Part shown: one piece after another, positions 36,439 to 44,968 of the stretch
Numbering within the stretch: position 1 is the first letter of the stretch
How the letters are laid out: every line of letters begins with the position of its first letter
Source of the DNA: CAZQHK01 sp964593455
GTDB taxonomy: Bacteria > Muiribacteriota > CAYSPT01
Length of the DNA stretch: 64,000 nucleotides
Reading direction: 5' to 3'
Assembly (NCBI GenBank): GCA_964593455.1
Contig: CAZQHK010000013.1
Location: 46,489-110,488 of the forward strand
Position numbers and translations under genes: made by a program
The notes under the pieces: generated by a model
Databases searched by the model: none
What the model was told of the DNA's origin: nothing
What the model saw: the letters and a program-made list of their open reading frames with translations, nothing else

Positions 36439-38265
36439 ATGACCAGATTCAGGACGACCCTATTCCTGGTGATAGGACTGAGTGTGTTGTTCTTCGGGTG
36501 CGCCCGGGGAACCAAGGACAAACCGTTCTGGGAACTGGGAGACTATTTAACTGAACGCACCGCCATGGACACCCCCAACCTGGTCCGTCATGTCTTTCCG
36601 GCCCACCAGGCTGAAGAAATGCATCCAGAAACCTCTATCCACGTGCTTTTCGACCATATCATGGACCGGTTCAGCGTTTCAGAGGCGTTTCACATGTCTC
36701 CCGAGGCAACGGGAACGGTTTCCTGGGACAACCAGTCGTTTACGTTTACTCCCACTGATCGTTTGGCCGAGAAAACCAAATACTACGTTACCCTGGACAC
36801 ACAAGCCCGGGATATCTACAACATGCCTATGGAAGGTCCCATATCGTGGTGGTTTATGACCGGCAACATAGCCACGGGACTGGCCTCATCCAACCCGGCT
36901 CGCCTCGATACAGGCGTACCGGTAGATTCAAATATCACCCTCACATTCAACCATTCCATGCACTATTACAGCGTTCAGAAATTGCTCAGCGTCTTCCCGC
37001 GTTTCACCGGCCGCCTGGAATGGACGACTCCCGAAACAATGGTCATTAATCCGGACACCGATCTCAAGTATTATACGGAGTACGAGATCACGGTAAAAAG
37101 TGGAGCACTGGCCCAGGAAAGCGGTCCCCTGGAAAAAGACATCGTGGTCACGTTCTGGACAGCCCGGGCGCCGGTAACGGTCCCACCCCGGATATCAAGC
37201 ACCTCGCCACTGCCCGATTATGAGTATTCGACTCCCGATACCATAATCACCATCGTCATGGAAAAAAAGATCGACCCGGCCACTGTCACCGCTGAAACAG
37301 TTAAACTTCTCAATGGCGCCAACGAGATATCGTCGGTACCATTTCTCCAGACAGACGGGCTCACCATCACCGTCACTCCCGGCACCAACCTGAAGTACAA
37401 TAACTGGTACACCGTTAAACTGTCCGGGGCCATCAAAGACCGGGACGGACGTGGTTTCGACGGAGACCGGGACGGAACCGGTGAAGGCTCGCCCGCTGAT
37501 GATTATACGTTTACGTTTAAAACAGTTAAAGACCGTGAAGCACCACGGCCCAAACAAGCCAGGGCACTTAACAGTCACACCATCAAGCTCACGTTCACCG
37601 AGCCGATGAGCGCCGGGACCGACAATCTCGGCCGGGTGGCTTACGGTTTTACGGAAGAATACCATCGGGTGGTCAAATGTGATTTCAATACCGGTGACGA
37701 TTTCGTTATATTGACGGTCGATACCCCTCTGAACCACGGTTTTACCTATGGACTAACCATGAGCGGCTTACTGAAAGATCTGGCGGGAAACATTTTGCTG
37801 CCGGGTGATACCGTCCACTTTACCGGAATCGGTATCGGGCATGACATCGAGTACGAAGCGCATGATTTTATTCTGGACAAGATCCTGCTTCCGTCTGAAT
37901 CCGTCCGGTTATCATCACTTCGCGACAAACCCGTGCTGCTCCACTTCTTTTCGGTTTTTTCACCGCAATCTTCGACGGCACTGGCCGTCGTTGAAGGGAT
38001 GTATCCTGAGTTTGTCAATGATTTCCATTTCATCTGTGTATCGCTCGAGGGAATCGGACAGAATCAACTCCCGTCGGGGCTGACCGGTGGAACCACTCTA
38101 TTAAACTCGGGACGCCAGGTGGCCGATATCCTTCACATGACTCCCGTTCCCGGGACAATGCTGCTCGACCGGTATGGTGTCATCAACTGGTGGATGATGA
38201 ACGGGTTCGATGAAAGCAAGCTCAGGCAGCAACTTGAAGAGTTTCAAGGCGGACCGGAAAGGTGA
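36439..38265 (+). CDS. Ig-like (SbsA) lipoprotein ending in a cysteine-less thioredoxin fold
   Basis: About 608 residues from the ATG at 36439 (GGAGG five bases upstream). The lipoprotein signal ends VLFFGC. Four SbsA-type Ig-like domains follow, with the recurring pattern of FDHIMD or FNHSM, TPTDRLAEKTKYYVTL and F(W/M)TG strands. The last 150 residues look like a TlpA/thioredoxin domain: RLSSLRDKPVLLHFFSVFSP, FHFICVSLEG and TPVPGTMLLDRYGVINW with the cis-proline. The CxxC position reads SPQS, so redox activity is not expected. It overlaps the next gene by four bases (GTGA). Confidence 0.75.
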   Translation: MTRFRTTLFLVIGLSVLFFGCARGTKDKPFWELGDYLTERTAMDTPNLVRHVFPAHQAEEMHPETSIHVLFDHIMDRFSVSEAFHMSPEATGTVSWDNQSFTFTPTDRLAEKTKYYVTLDTQARDIYNMPMEGPISWWFMTGNIATGLASSNPARLDTGVPVDSNITLTFNHSMHYYSVQKLLSVFPRFTGRLEWTTPETMVINPDTDLKYYTEYEITVKSGALAQESGPLEKDIVVTFWTARAPVTVPPRISSTSPLPDYEYSTPDTIITIVMEKKIDPATVTAETVKLLNGANEISSVPFLQTDGLTITVTPGTNLKYNNWYTVKLSGAIKDRDGRGFDGDRDGTGEGSPADDYTFTFKTVKDREAPRPKQARALNSHTIKLTFTEPMSAGTDNLGRVAYGFTEEYHRVVKCDFNTGDDFVILTVDTPLNHGFTYGLTMSGLLKDLAGNILLPGDTVHFTGIGIGHDIEYEAHDFILDKILLPSESVRLSSLRDKPVLLHFFSVFSPQSSTALAVVEGMYPEFVNDFHFICVSLEGIGQNQLPSGLTGGTTLLNSGRQVADILHMTPVPGTMLLDRYGVINWWMMNGFDESKLRQQLEEFQGGPER

Positions 38266-39647
38266 CGCTAATGATTTACAGGTGGATTAACGAAATTCTG
38301 GCAATCATGTTCTTCTGGAAGATCCCTCCCAGAATCAGACCATTTTACCGGGTTTCACCAGGTAGACTTATTTCCCTTCTGGTCTTGCTGCTGGTGCTGG
38401 TCAACGGTTGCGGGGAACCGCTCTGGGATTCAGAGACCGCGGAAGTCTATGGATTGTCCTACAAGTACCTGGACAATGTGGTTAAAGAAGTGAGCCCTCC
38501 GGATGCTGCGGGATCCGTTAATCCATCAGCAAGTATCTATTTTACATTCAATCATTCCATGGACAAAGGAAGCGTTGAAGAAAACTTCTCGATCACTCCG
38601 GCCGCAGCCGGATCATTTCATTGGACGGACCGGTTTCACCTCCAGTTTCGTCCCGGGAGTGATCTGGCGTATGACACAACCTACACCATCAAGATCATGT
38701 CCCAGGCTTCAAACGTCCACGATCAGGTCATGAAAGAGACATTTTCATCTACATTTTCAACCCCCACTGGAGCGCCGGTAGTCTTCTCGGTATCGCCGGT
38801 AGACGCAGCCACCGCCGTGTCTCCGTCTTCCGATATCCGGGTCATGTTCAACGAACCGGTCGACCGGCAAAGCGCCACCCTGGCTTTTTCCCTGTCACCG
38901 GCAGTGGATGGAGTTTTCAGCTGGGTCGACGACGACCGGACACTTGTTTTCACACCCGACAATAAGTTGGCCCGGGGAATCACCTACACCATCGGGCTCA
39001 CTACCGCCGTTAAAGATTTGCTCGATAACCATCTCGCGGCTGCCTTTTCATCTTCTTTCACCACCCTCGAACCCTATGAAACTGAACGACCCACGATTCT
39101 ATCAATTGCGACGCTGGACGAAATCACTATACACATTCTGTTCAGCGAGACTTTGGACAAAGTCAGCGCGGAAATGCTCAGGAACTATACCATTACGGGC
39201 CTGGGTATTCGGGAAGCCAGTCTACTCGAAGACGAAAAGACTGTCGCCATGGTTACCTTTATCCAGGGGGAAGGAATCAGTTACGCCATGGAAATCAATA
39301 ATATCATGGATAAGGCGGGAAACCTGATCACTCCCAATACCAAGGTATCGTTCACCGGCATTCATCCACCGAACCTGCTGGCCGCGTATCCTGAAAGTAC
39401 TGTCCGGGTCAGGCTGGCTTTCACCGAAAAATTGGACACGGAAACCGCCATTGACGCCTCGAACTTTTCACTTTCACCGACAGCTTCGATAATCCGGTCT
39501 GAAGTTCTCACTTCGGAAACCGAGGTGAGACTCTCCACGACGACACTGAGCAGCGGACAGGAATACACCGTCCGGGTCGAGAACGTTAAAGATGTTGACG
39601 GGAACTCCATCCGGCAGAACAATACCACCAGCTTCGTCGGCTTGTAG
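38262..39647 (+). CDS. Ig-like (SbsA) lipoprotein
   Basis: 461 residues from the GTG overlapping the previous stop; an ATG at 38271 is an alternative. A long N-terminal stretch of about 45 residues precedes the lipobox LVLVNGC. Three to four SbsA-type Ig-like domains follow with the same motifs as the upstream gene (FNHSMDKGSVEENFSITPAA, FNEPVDRQSA, FTEKLDTETAIDASNFSL), ending in a strand TSFVGL. Domains of this kind serve as spacers in cell-surface proteins. The two lipoproteins form an operon and probably arose by duplication. Function unknown beyond envelope location. Confidence 0.75.
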   Translation: MTLMIYRWINEILAIMFFWKIPPRIRPFYRVSPGRLISLLVLLLVLVNGCGEPLWDSETAEVYGLSYKYLDNVVKEVSPPDAAGSVNPSASIYFTFNHSMDKGSVEENFSITPAAAGSFHWTDRFHLQFRPGSDLAYDTTYTIKIMSQASNVHDQVMKETFSSTFSTPTGAPVVFSVSPVDAATAVSPSSDIRVMFNEPVDRQSATLAFSLSPAVDGVFSWVDDDRTLVFTPDNKLARGITYTIGLTTAVKDLLDNHLAAAFSSSFTTLEPYETERPTILSIATLDEITIHILFSETLDKVSAEMLRNYTITGLGIREASLLEDEKTVAMVTFIQGEGISYAMEINNIMDKAGNLITPNTKVSFTGIHPPNLLAAYPESTVRVRLAFTEKLDTETAIDASNFSLSPTASIIRSEVLTSETEVRLSTTTLSSGQEYTVRVENVKDVDGNSIRQNNTTSFVGL

Positions 39648-39747
39648 GATCGTTATTCCTGCCTCTCCAGCCTTACCTCAAACAAGAAGCGAGATTAATG
39701 AGATTGAGATGTTGAAATTTCTTATATCCATCTCACTCATCCTTGCT

Positions 39748-39781
39748 TCTCCAACCTTTACTTTCTACGCTTTCTTGCTGG
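39748..39781 (+). repeat. Dispersed intergenic repeat, copy c
   Basis: TCTCCAACCTTTACTTTCTA continuing into CGCTTTCTTGCTGG, nearly identical to copy b at 14597-14630. It is preceded by ATATCCATCTCACTC, which recurs in front of copy d. Confidence 0.65.
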
Positions 39782-40021
39782 AGGGCGGGAGGTTGACATT
39801 AGATACGGATGACCTCATGGTGGGAAAAAGGACATTAGCTTAAGACAGACCTGAATAAAGAGTTTGTAAGCACGCAGCGTAGAAAGAGGTCCCTACGAGG
39901 TCTCTCCGACCCTAATCATCAGCGCGACCTTGTCCAGTAGCAAGGTCTTGACGTCCCGCCCTGTGGTATTGACAATAACCACATTTCTTCATCCTCGCTT
40001 TATACGATTACCGTAGCCTGA

Positions 40022-40057
40022 CCTACGCTTCGCTGTTGCTGCGCAAAGCGCTTGCTC
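40022..40057 (+). repeat. 36-bp inverted repeat, left arm
   Basis: It starts CCTACGCTTCGCTGTTGCTG and ends GCGCTTGCTC. It pairs with 40750-40785 in inverted orientation at 33 of 36 positions. The arms enclose one orphan membrane-protein gene. Confidence 0.75.
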
Positions 40058-40084
40058 GACAGAGTTTATTTTTATACATATCCA

Positions 40085-40111
40085 TCTCGCACTCTGCTTT
40101 CTACGCTTTAC
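40085..40111 (+). repeat. Dispersed intergenic repeat, copy d (partial)
   Basis: TGCTTTCTACGCTTTAC shares the CTTTCTACGCTTT core and the preceding ATATCCATCTC with copy c, 330 bases away. Confidence 0.5.
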
Positions 40112-40115
40112 TATC

Positions 40116-40592
40116 TCAAATATCCTGCCAGTCTTCGATACGGGGAAAATGTATTCCGGTCAGTACCAGAGATAGAAGCCAGAAGGTATAGAAGTAAGCA
40201 GCGTTCCCTCCCGAAATATAAAAGATGATAAGCCCGTAAATAGCTGCCAGTTCACTGACCAGGAGATAGATAACCGACAACAGATACCGTTTCTGTACCG
40301 GGTTCGACTGGGAATTCGATTCATCGGTCGAGGGATGAACAGTAATCAGTTTCTCAATAAGCCGGTCACCCATGAATCGTAAGGCTACCAGATCGATAAG
40401 GGTAAACGATAGAAGGACATATCGGAGAACAGTAGCGAGGCGTCCCGACACGGGCGGATACGTGGAAGTAATGAGGCCGTTCCTAAAACATTCGACCAGT
40501 ATCGCATATAAAACAATCCTGATAAGGCATTTAAACGTTTTTGCTCTAGCCCGCTGATAAGCGAACTGGATTTCATTTTTTTCGATATTCAT
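40116..40592 (-). CDS. Orphan four-helix membrane protein
   Basis: 158 residues from the ATG at 40592; a longer in-frame start at 40712 would add 40 residues of unlikely composition. No clear ribosome binding site is seen. Four hydrophobic helices are visible (around KCLIRIVLYAILVECF, VLRYVLLSFTLIDLVALRF, LLSVIYLLVSELAAIYGLII and YFYTFWLLSLVLTGI) with a short hydrophilic Ser/Asn-rich loop. I do not recognise the family. It lies between the two arms of a 36-bp inverted repeat, suggesting that it moved in as a cassette. Confidence 0.5.
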   Translation of the reverse strand: MNIEKNEIQFAYQRARAKTFKCLIRIVLYAILVECFRNGLITSTYPPVSGRLATVLRYVLLSFTLIDLVALRFMGDRLIEKLITVHPSTDESNSQSNPVQKRYLLSVIYLLVSELAAIYGLIIFYISGGNAAYFYTFWLLSLVLTGIHFPRIEDWQDI

Positions 40593-40749
40593 AGAGCACC
40601 AGACCAATGGTTTACATCTCAGGGACATTATCCGAATCAGGTTGAATAACCAGCATGAAATATGCGGCCTGATCACCACTTCAACAGTATCATAACACCA
40701 TACCAGCTTCAACCAGCAGCAGCGGTATTATGTAAACGAAAAAAAATTA

Positions 40750-40785
40750 GAGCAAGCGCCTTGCGAAGCAACAGCGAAGCGAAGG
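40750..40785 (-). repeat. 36-bp inverted repeat, right arm
   Basis: It starts GAGCAAGCGCCTTGCGAAGC and ends five bases before the stop codon of the CPBP protease gene. It is complementary to 40022-40057 with three mismatches. Confidence 0.75.
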
Positions 40786-40790
40786 ACAGA

Positions 40791-41528
40791 CTATAACAAC
40801 ACCACATAAAGATCGAATAACGCATGAGTCCAGGCCGCTATTCCGTAGCCTCTGAAGAGAAATACTCCAGAGAGAAATATCCCGGCCACCACTCGCTGGA
40901 TGAAACTTGATAGTCTGAACGAATCTCCCAGCGCCCCGATATAATGAGACAGAGAGAAGATGAGAGCGCCTACCGTAACCGCCAATACTGTTACCGCCCC
41001 CTTACGTGCCCGTGGTCCGATCAGACGCAGCGAAACGTAAATGAGAGCTTGCAAAAGGACTACTCTAAACACGAGTTCTTCGTAAATACCGGCACCGAGA
41101 CTCAAGACCACCGCCGGCAACAGGACGCGTCGGCCCGACCACATCATAACCGGCATGATGGCAGCGGCAGAGACAACAGAAGCAAATATTACCAGGAGAT
41201 ATCTCAACAAAACCGCGTACAGAATGCTTTCAACCAGCATTCCGGCCAGATAATCTGCCCGAAGCTGAAACGATCGTTTTTTGAGCTCCTTAAAAACAAA
41301 AACCACCAGGATCACGAGAAGCGCCAGAGATAAACCGATAAAACCTTCCAGCCCGAACACCCGGAGAAAACGCTTGACTAGGACATCAGCTCCGTTCCTG
41401 ACATCCAACCATTCAGCTTTGTTGAGTGACAGGATAAGCAGTTCGTACAGGATGAGCATGGGGAGACTGAAAAAAAAGATATACGGAAGACTTTTTGTTT
41501 CCTGGTGATAATGTTTTATCTTGTTCAC
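40791..41528 (-). CDS. CPBP-family intramembrane metalloprotease
   Basis: 245 residues with about seven hydrophobic helices. The family motifs are in order: EExxxR as GIYEELVFR, then SLSHYIG, then AWTHALFD. These supply the glutamate and histidine metal ligands of the CAAX-protease/bacteriocin-processing group. It would act within the inner membrane; its substrate is unknown. The GTG start overlaps the mutS2 stop by four bases, making it the last gene of the nif3-mutS2-CPBP run. Confidence 0.85.
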   Translation of the reverse strand: MNKIKHYHQETKSLPYIFFFSLPMLILYELLILSLNKAEWLDVRNGADVLVKRFLRVFGLEGFIGLSLALLVILVVFVFKELKKRSFQLRADYLAGMLVESILYAVLLRYLLVIFASVVSAAAIMPVMMWSGRRVLLPAVVLSLGAGIYEELVFRVVLLQALIYVSLRLIGPRARKGAVTVLAVTVGALIFSLSHYIGALGDSFRLSSFIQRVVAGIFLSGVFLFRGYGIAAWTHALFDLYVVLL

Positions 41529-43882
41529 ACCAGATCGACCACCGTAACTCCATCACCACCCAGGCGGGAGTCCTCTTTCCGGCAGGACGACACGTGCGTA
41601 TGGCCGTCAAGAAATTCCCAAAGAGCGTTTCTCAGAGCATACGTTCCCCGCCCGTGAATAACACGAATAGTATCGAGACCGGCAACCACGGCATCATCGA
41701 TGAATTTATCCACCTTTTCCAACGCCGCTTCCACCCGGAACCCAACCACGTTTATTTCAGCTGCCACCCGATCCGTTTTTTCTTTCCTGAGCGATCCTGA
41801 AACCGCCTGTCGGCCAAAAGATATGGGTGACGGACGACACTGTTTCGCTTCAGATAGGTTGACCCACATCTCGACCCGGCCCACCAACAGTTTCAGCCGT
41901 TCCTGACCAACGTGAACAATTTCCCCTTTGATACCACGGCTGGAGATCTCGGCCCACTGTCCGGTTTGCGGCTCCCAGGCGGCTGCGGCCACTCCGGCGT
42001 GTACCGCCTTCTTTTTGGCTTCACGGCGCGACCGTGACACGGTCTTTAGTACTTGTGCCCCGAGCCGCCGTGATAATTCTTTCCGTTCACGGTCCGGCTT
42101 GTCTCGTACGGCGCCGGCAGAAGCCCGTTTCAGGCTTCCCACCAGGTCCTGGATCTCCCGGGTCTTCATTCGAGTAAACTGGATAAAATCAGCCAGTCGG
42201 TCACCGGCTGCTCCTTTTTCCCGGCGCGCGACATCTTTTTCCCGCTCTTCGAGGTTTTCTTCCCGTTCTTCCAATTGCCGGCGGTGTTCGTCCACTTCCT
42301 TTAAAGCCTGCTCGAGGTCGACTATGACTTTCTCGAACAGACGGCCCGACTCGGGCAGCACCCGTTCGGCCTCTACTATCACCTGGTCCGGAATACCTAC
42401 CCGGCGGGCGAGGCGCAGCGCATAGCTTTTTCCCGGCAGACCGACATGCAGTTCGAAGGTAGGACACAACGACTGTTCATCTACCCCCATAGAAGCGTTT
42501 TCCATACCCGGCATGGAAGCCGCCAGAGCTTTGAGTTCCGTGTAATGCGATGTAATCACCATACGGGTTCGTTTGAAATGAAGGCTCCTGGCCACCGATA
42601 CTGCCAGGGCAGCACCCTCCCGGGGATCGGTTCCGTCTCCCAACTCATCGAGCAAAACCAGGCAATCAGGACCTCCGGGCCGGGCCAGGATGATTTTCAG
42701 ATGCTCGAGATGAGCAGAGAAGGTAGAAAGGTCCCGCTCCAGGCTTTGCTCATCTCCGATATCCGCATGAATCTCCCGAAAGACGCTCAACCGGGAGTCG
42801 GCGTGACAGGGAAGGTGAAGCCCGAACGTAAGCATGATAGCCAGCAGTCCCAACGTCTTCAAGGTAACCGTTTTCCCTCCCGCATTCTGCCCGGTAATAA
42901 TCAGGGTATGACACCGGGCGTCCATACGAATATCCTGCGGAACCGCCTTGCTCCCCAGGAGCGGGTGACGGGCCTGGAGAAGGTCCACTTCTCCTTCCGG
43001 AACGACCTTTACCGCTACGGCTTCCATCATCTGGCTCAAGCTGGCTTTAGCCACGATTACCTCGAACCGGCCGAGTACCTCAATCACCCAGCCGAGGCTA
43101 TCCGTTTCCGCCCTGATATGGTCAGATATCTCCAGCATAAGCCGGGACATCTCCGCCCGCTCCTCAAGCGCCAGCCCAATCAAGTTGTTGTTGGCTTTGA
43201 CTACAGACATCGGTTCCATGAACATGGTGGCGCCACTTGCGGACCGGTCATGCACCAGGCCGTCGAACTGTCCCTGTTTCTCGACTTTCACCGGGAGCAC
43301 GTAGCGACCGTTCCTGATGGTTACAACATTTTCCTGAAGTGTTCCATCAGCCGACAACCGCCGGGCTTCTTCATCCATCTTGACCCGAAGTTCATCCCGT
43401 GACCGAAGCAAGGTTCGCCTGAGGCGTTTCAGATCGTGTGAAGCATTGTCCTTGATCTCACCATTTGAATCCAGAACCTTTTTTACCCGTTCGGCCAGGT
43501 GCACAGGTACCTCGAGATCAATGAACGGCTCGGCAATCAGTAAGTGTGACTCCTGTCGTTTTAGCAGGTATGATTTCAGCCTTCTGGCAGCGCGCAGGAA
43601 TTCAGCCAGGACAAGACAAAACGAGGGATCGGCTATCGTGCCCGGCCGTTTAAGTGCCTGCAGCGGTTCACGCAAATCGACCAGGCCATCCAGCGGCGGA
43701 GCCGTCTCCGATTCTAAAAGCTCCCGCACCCCGGTAACCTCATCCAGCCACCGTGTTATTTCAGCGGGATCGTCGGAGGCCCTGATAGTGGCAATAAGGC
43801 TTTTCCCCAGAGACGACGGGGCGCAATACTCGAGCAGGGCCAGTATTCTGGGGAACCCGAGCAGACGTCTCGTTTTGTCCAT
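41525..43882 (-). CDS. mutS2: MutS2 ATPase with Smr nuclease domain
   Basis: About 785 residues from the ATG at 43882, coupled to the nif3 stop (TGATG) with GGAGG 14 bases upstream. The N-terminal MutS core clamp includes RFEVIVAKASLSQMM; the ATPase has Walker A ITGQNAGGKTVTLKTLGLLA, Walker B CLVLLDELGDGTDP and MVITSHYTELKALA; then come a long charged coiled coil (roughly 520-620) and the C-terminal Smr domain with IRVIHGRGTYALRNALWEFL. MutS2 acts on branched DNA and, in several bacteria, on collided ribosomes, rather than in mismatch repair. An in-frame start 11 codons upstream exists but is less likely. Confidence 0.95.
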   Translation of the reverse strand: MDKTRRLLGFPRILALLEYCAPSSLGKSLIATIRASDDPAEITRWLDEVTGVRELLESETAPPLDGLVDLREPLQALKRPGTIADPSFCLVLAEFLRAARRLKSYLLKRQESHLLIAEPFIDLEVPVHLAERVKKVLDSNGEIKDNASHDLKRLRRTLLRSRDELRVKMDEEARRLSADGTLQENVVTIRNGRYVLPVKVEKQGQFDGLVHDRSASGATMFMEPMSVVKANNNLIGLALEERAEMSRLMLEISDHIRAETDSLGWVIEVLGRFEVIVAKASLSQMMEAVAVKVVPEGEVDLLQARHPLLGSKAVPQDIRMDARCHTLIITGQNAGGKTVTLKTLGLLAIMLTFGLHLPCHADSRLSVFREIHADIGDEQSLERDLSTFSAHLEHLKIILARPGGPDCLVLLDELGDGTDPREGAALAVSVARSLHFKRTRMVITSHYTELKALAASMPGMENASMGVDEQSLCPTFELHVGLPGKSYALRLARRVGIPDQVIVEAERVLPESGRLFEKVIVDLEQALKEVDEHRRQLEEREENLEEREKDVARREKGAAGDRLADFIQFTRMKTREIQDLVGSLKRASAGAVRDKPDRERKELSRRLGAQVLKTVSRSRREAKKKAVHAGVAAAAWEPQTGQWAEISSRGIKGEIVHVGQERLKLLVGRVEMWVNLSEAKQCRPSPISFGRQAVSGSLRKEKTDRVAAEINVVGFRVEAALEKVDKFIDDAVVAGLDTIRVIHGRGTYALRNALWEFLDGHTHVSSCRKEDSRLGGDGVTVVDLV

Positions 43883-44841
43883 CAAGCTCTGGAAAACCTC
43901 CGGAACCCGGAACATTCGATAATTTCAAAAGGATGGATCGAGCAAATATGATCCAGAATCAGGTTAACCCCCAGGGAATCAGAGGAAGAGTGCCCCGCCA
44001 GCACGACATTCAAATGCTGTTTTTTGGCCTCTTCTATATAGCTGGCTTTCATATGCATTACCACGATAGTGCCGATACCGGCATTGGAAAGTTTCTCGAA
44101 TATCTTGATGGACCCCTGGGTGCCGCCGGTCATGTCCACGAACACTTTCCCGGCACGCCGGTAGGATTTACCTGCCAGAATCTTGACTTCCATATGTTTC
44201 TGGGAGGCGTGTTTGAATTCCGGTTCCGCTTTCAGGCGTTTGACCACCTCGTCCACGGTTTCAGGCCGTTCTTTATCCATAATGTTCTGCAGATACGTGG
44301 CCACGGCATTGTCTGCCGGGGTATGAATACAGATAAACGGTACATTGAGCAGCTTAGCGGCATCCGGCGCCTGGTTGACGTTTATCGGCAGGAGTCCCCG
44401 TTCAACCTCGGAGACACGGTCTTCCAACAAATCTTCCGCAACGTTGATGGGCACTCCGTACGAGTGCAGGATATCGGCCTGCATATTCATCACTTTGAAA
44501 AACTTGAGCAATGCTTTACCGCCAGGATGGTGTGAAATCACCAGGTCGATGTCTACTCCCTTTTCCTTTAAGCGGTCAGCCAGCAGAATCTCGCCGACAC
44601 TGATATCAATCCCCACCAAGAGCTTGCCGGTTATCTCCCGATTGCGTTTGCCATAGAGGACCCTGGTATCGGCGTACGGGTTGACCAGGCTCTCCTCACC
44701 ATGCTCCTTCTTTTCATTGTCGGACAGATTCTCGTAAACTTCTTTTACTCGGTTGAGATACCTTTTTACTCCTTCTCTGCCCCGAGGATCGTACTCAATT
44801 CCTTTTTCTACCGCCGCCCGGTAGAATTCATGCAATTTCAT
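43882..44841 (-). CDS. NIF3-family (GTP cyclohydrolase I type 2-like) protein
   Basis: 319 residues from the ATG at 44841, with GTGAGG ten bases upstream. The Nif3 core starts after an N-terminal extension of about 75 residues: GIDISVGEILLADRLKEKGV, LVISHHPGGKAL, VPFICIHTPADN, and near the end VVLAGHSSSDSLGVNLILDH, which contribute metal ligands. The family is a widely conserved, poorly understood metal-binding hydrolase fold. The upstream dispersed repeat copy e provides part of the leader. First gene of the operon with mutS2 and the CPBP protease. Confidence 0.85.
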   Translation of the reverse strand: MKLHEFYRAAVEKGIEYDPRGREGVKRYLNRVKEVYENLSDNEKKEHGEESLVNPYADTRVLYGKRNREITGKLLVGIDISVGEILLADRLKEKGVDIDLVISHHPGGKALLKFFKVMNMQADILHSYGVPINVAEDLLEDRVSEVERGLLPINVNQAPDAAKLLNVPFICIHTPADNAVATYLQNIMDKERPETVDEVVKRLKAEPEFKHASQKHMEVKILAGKSYRRAGKVFVDMTGGTQGSIKIFEKLSNAGIGTIVVMHMKASYIEEAKKQHLNVVLAGHSSSDSLGVNLILDHICSIHPFEIIECSGFRRFSRA

Positions 44842-44844
44842 TGT

Positions 44845-44867
44845 TCTCAAACCTCACTTTCTGCGCT
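44845..44867 (+). repeat. Dispersed intergenic repeat, copy e (partial)
   Basis: TCTCAAACCTCACTTTCTGC then GCT matches the core of copies a to c with small changes. On the minus strand its complement contains AAAGTGAGG, which serves as ribosome binding site for the nif3-type gene. Confidence 0.5.
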
Positions 44868-44901
44868 GACACTATATCAAATAATAAGCATATTGTATAC
44901 C

Positions 44902-44944
44902 CGAATAACAAAACCAGGCGAAGCCAAAAAGGCCTCGCCTGGTT
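44902..44944 (-). terminator. Rho-independent terminator
   Basis: A 14-bp stem (44912-44925 with 44931-44944, one G-U type mismatch) closed by a five-base loop. Read on the minus strand it is followed by TTTTGTTATT. It lies 25 bases past the stop of the SLH porin gene. Confidence 0.85.
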
Positions 44945-44968
44945 GAACATGCTTGACAGTATAGCGTT

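Larger units (their letters stand above)
39648..40115. other. Repeat-rich intergenic region
   Basis: No convincing gene in 468 bases. It holds dispersed repeat copies c and d, a partly inverted match to their core (GCAGCGTAGAAAGAGG near 39876) and the left arm of a 36-bp inverted repeat. It looks like accumulated small repeats rather than a regulatory region. Confidence 0.6.

Noticed and set aside
42446..43402. A 318-codon frame on the + strand within mutS2
   Set aside because: It lies opposite the conserved MutS2 ATPase domain; no domain and no ribosome binding site, so it is a shadow frame.
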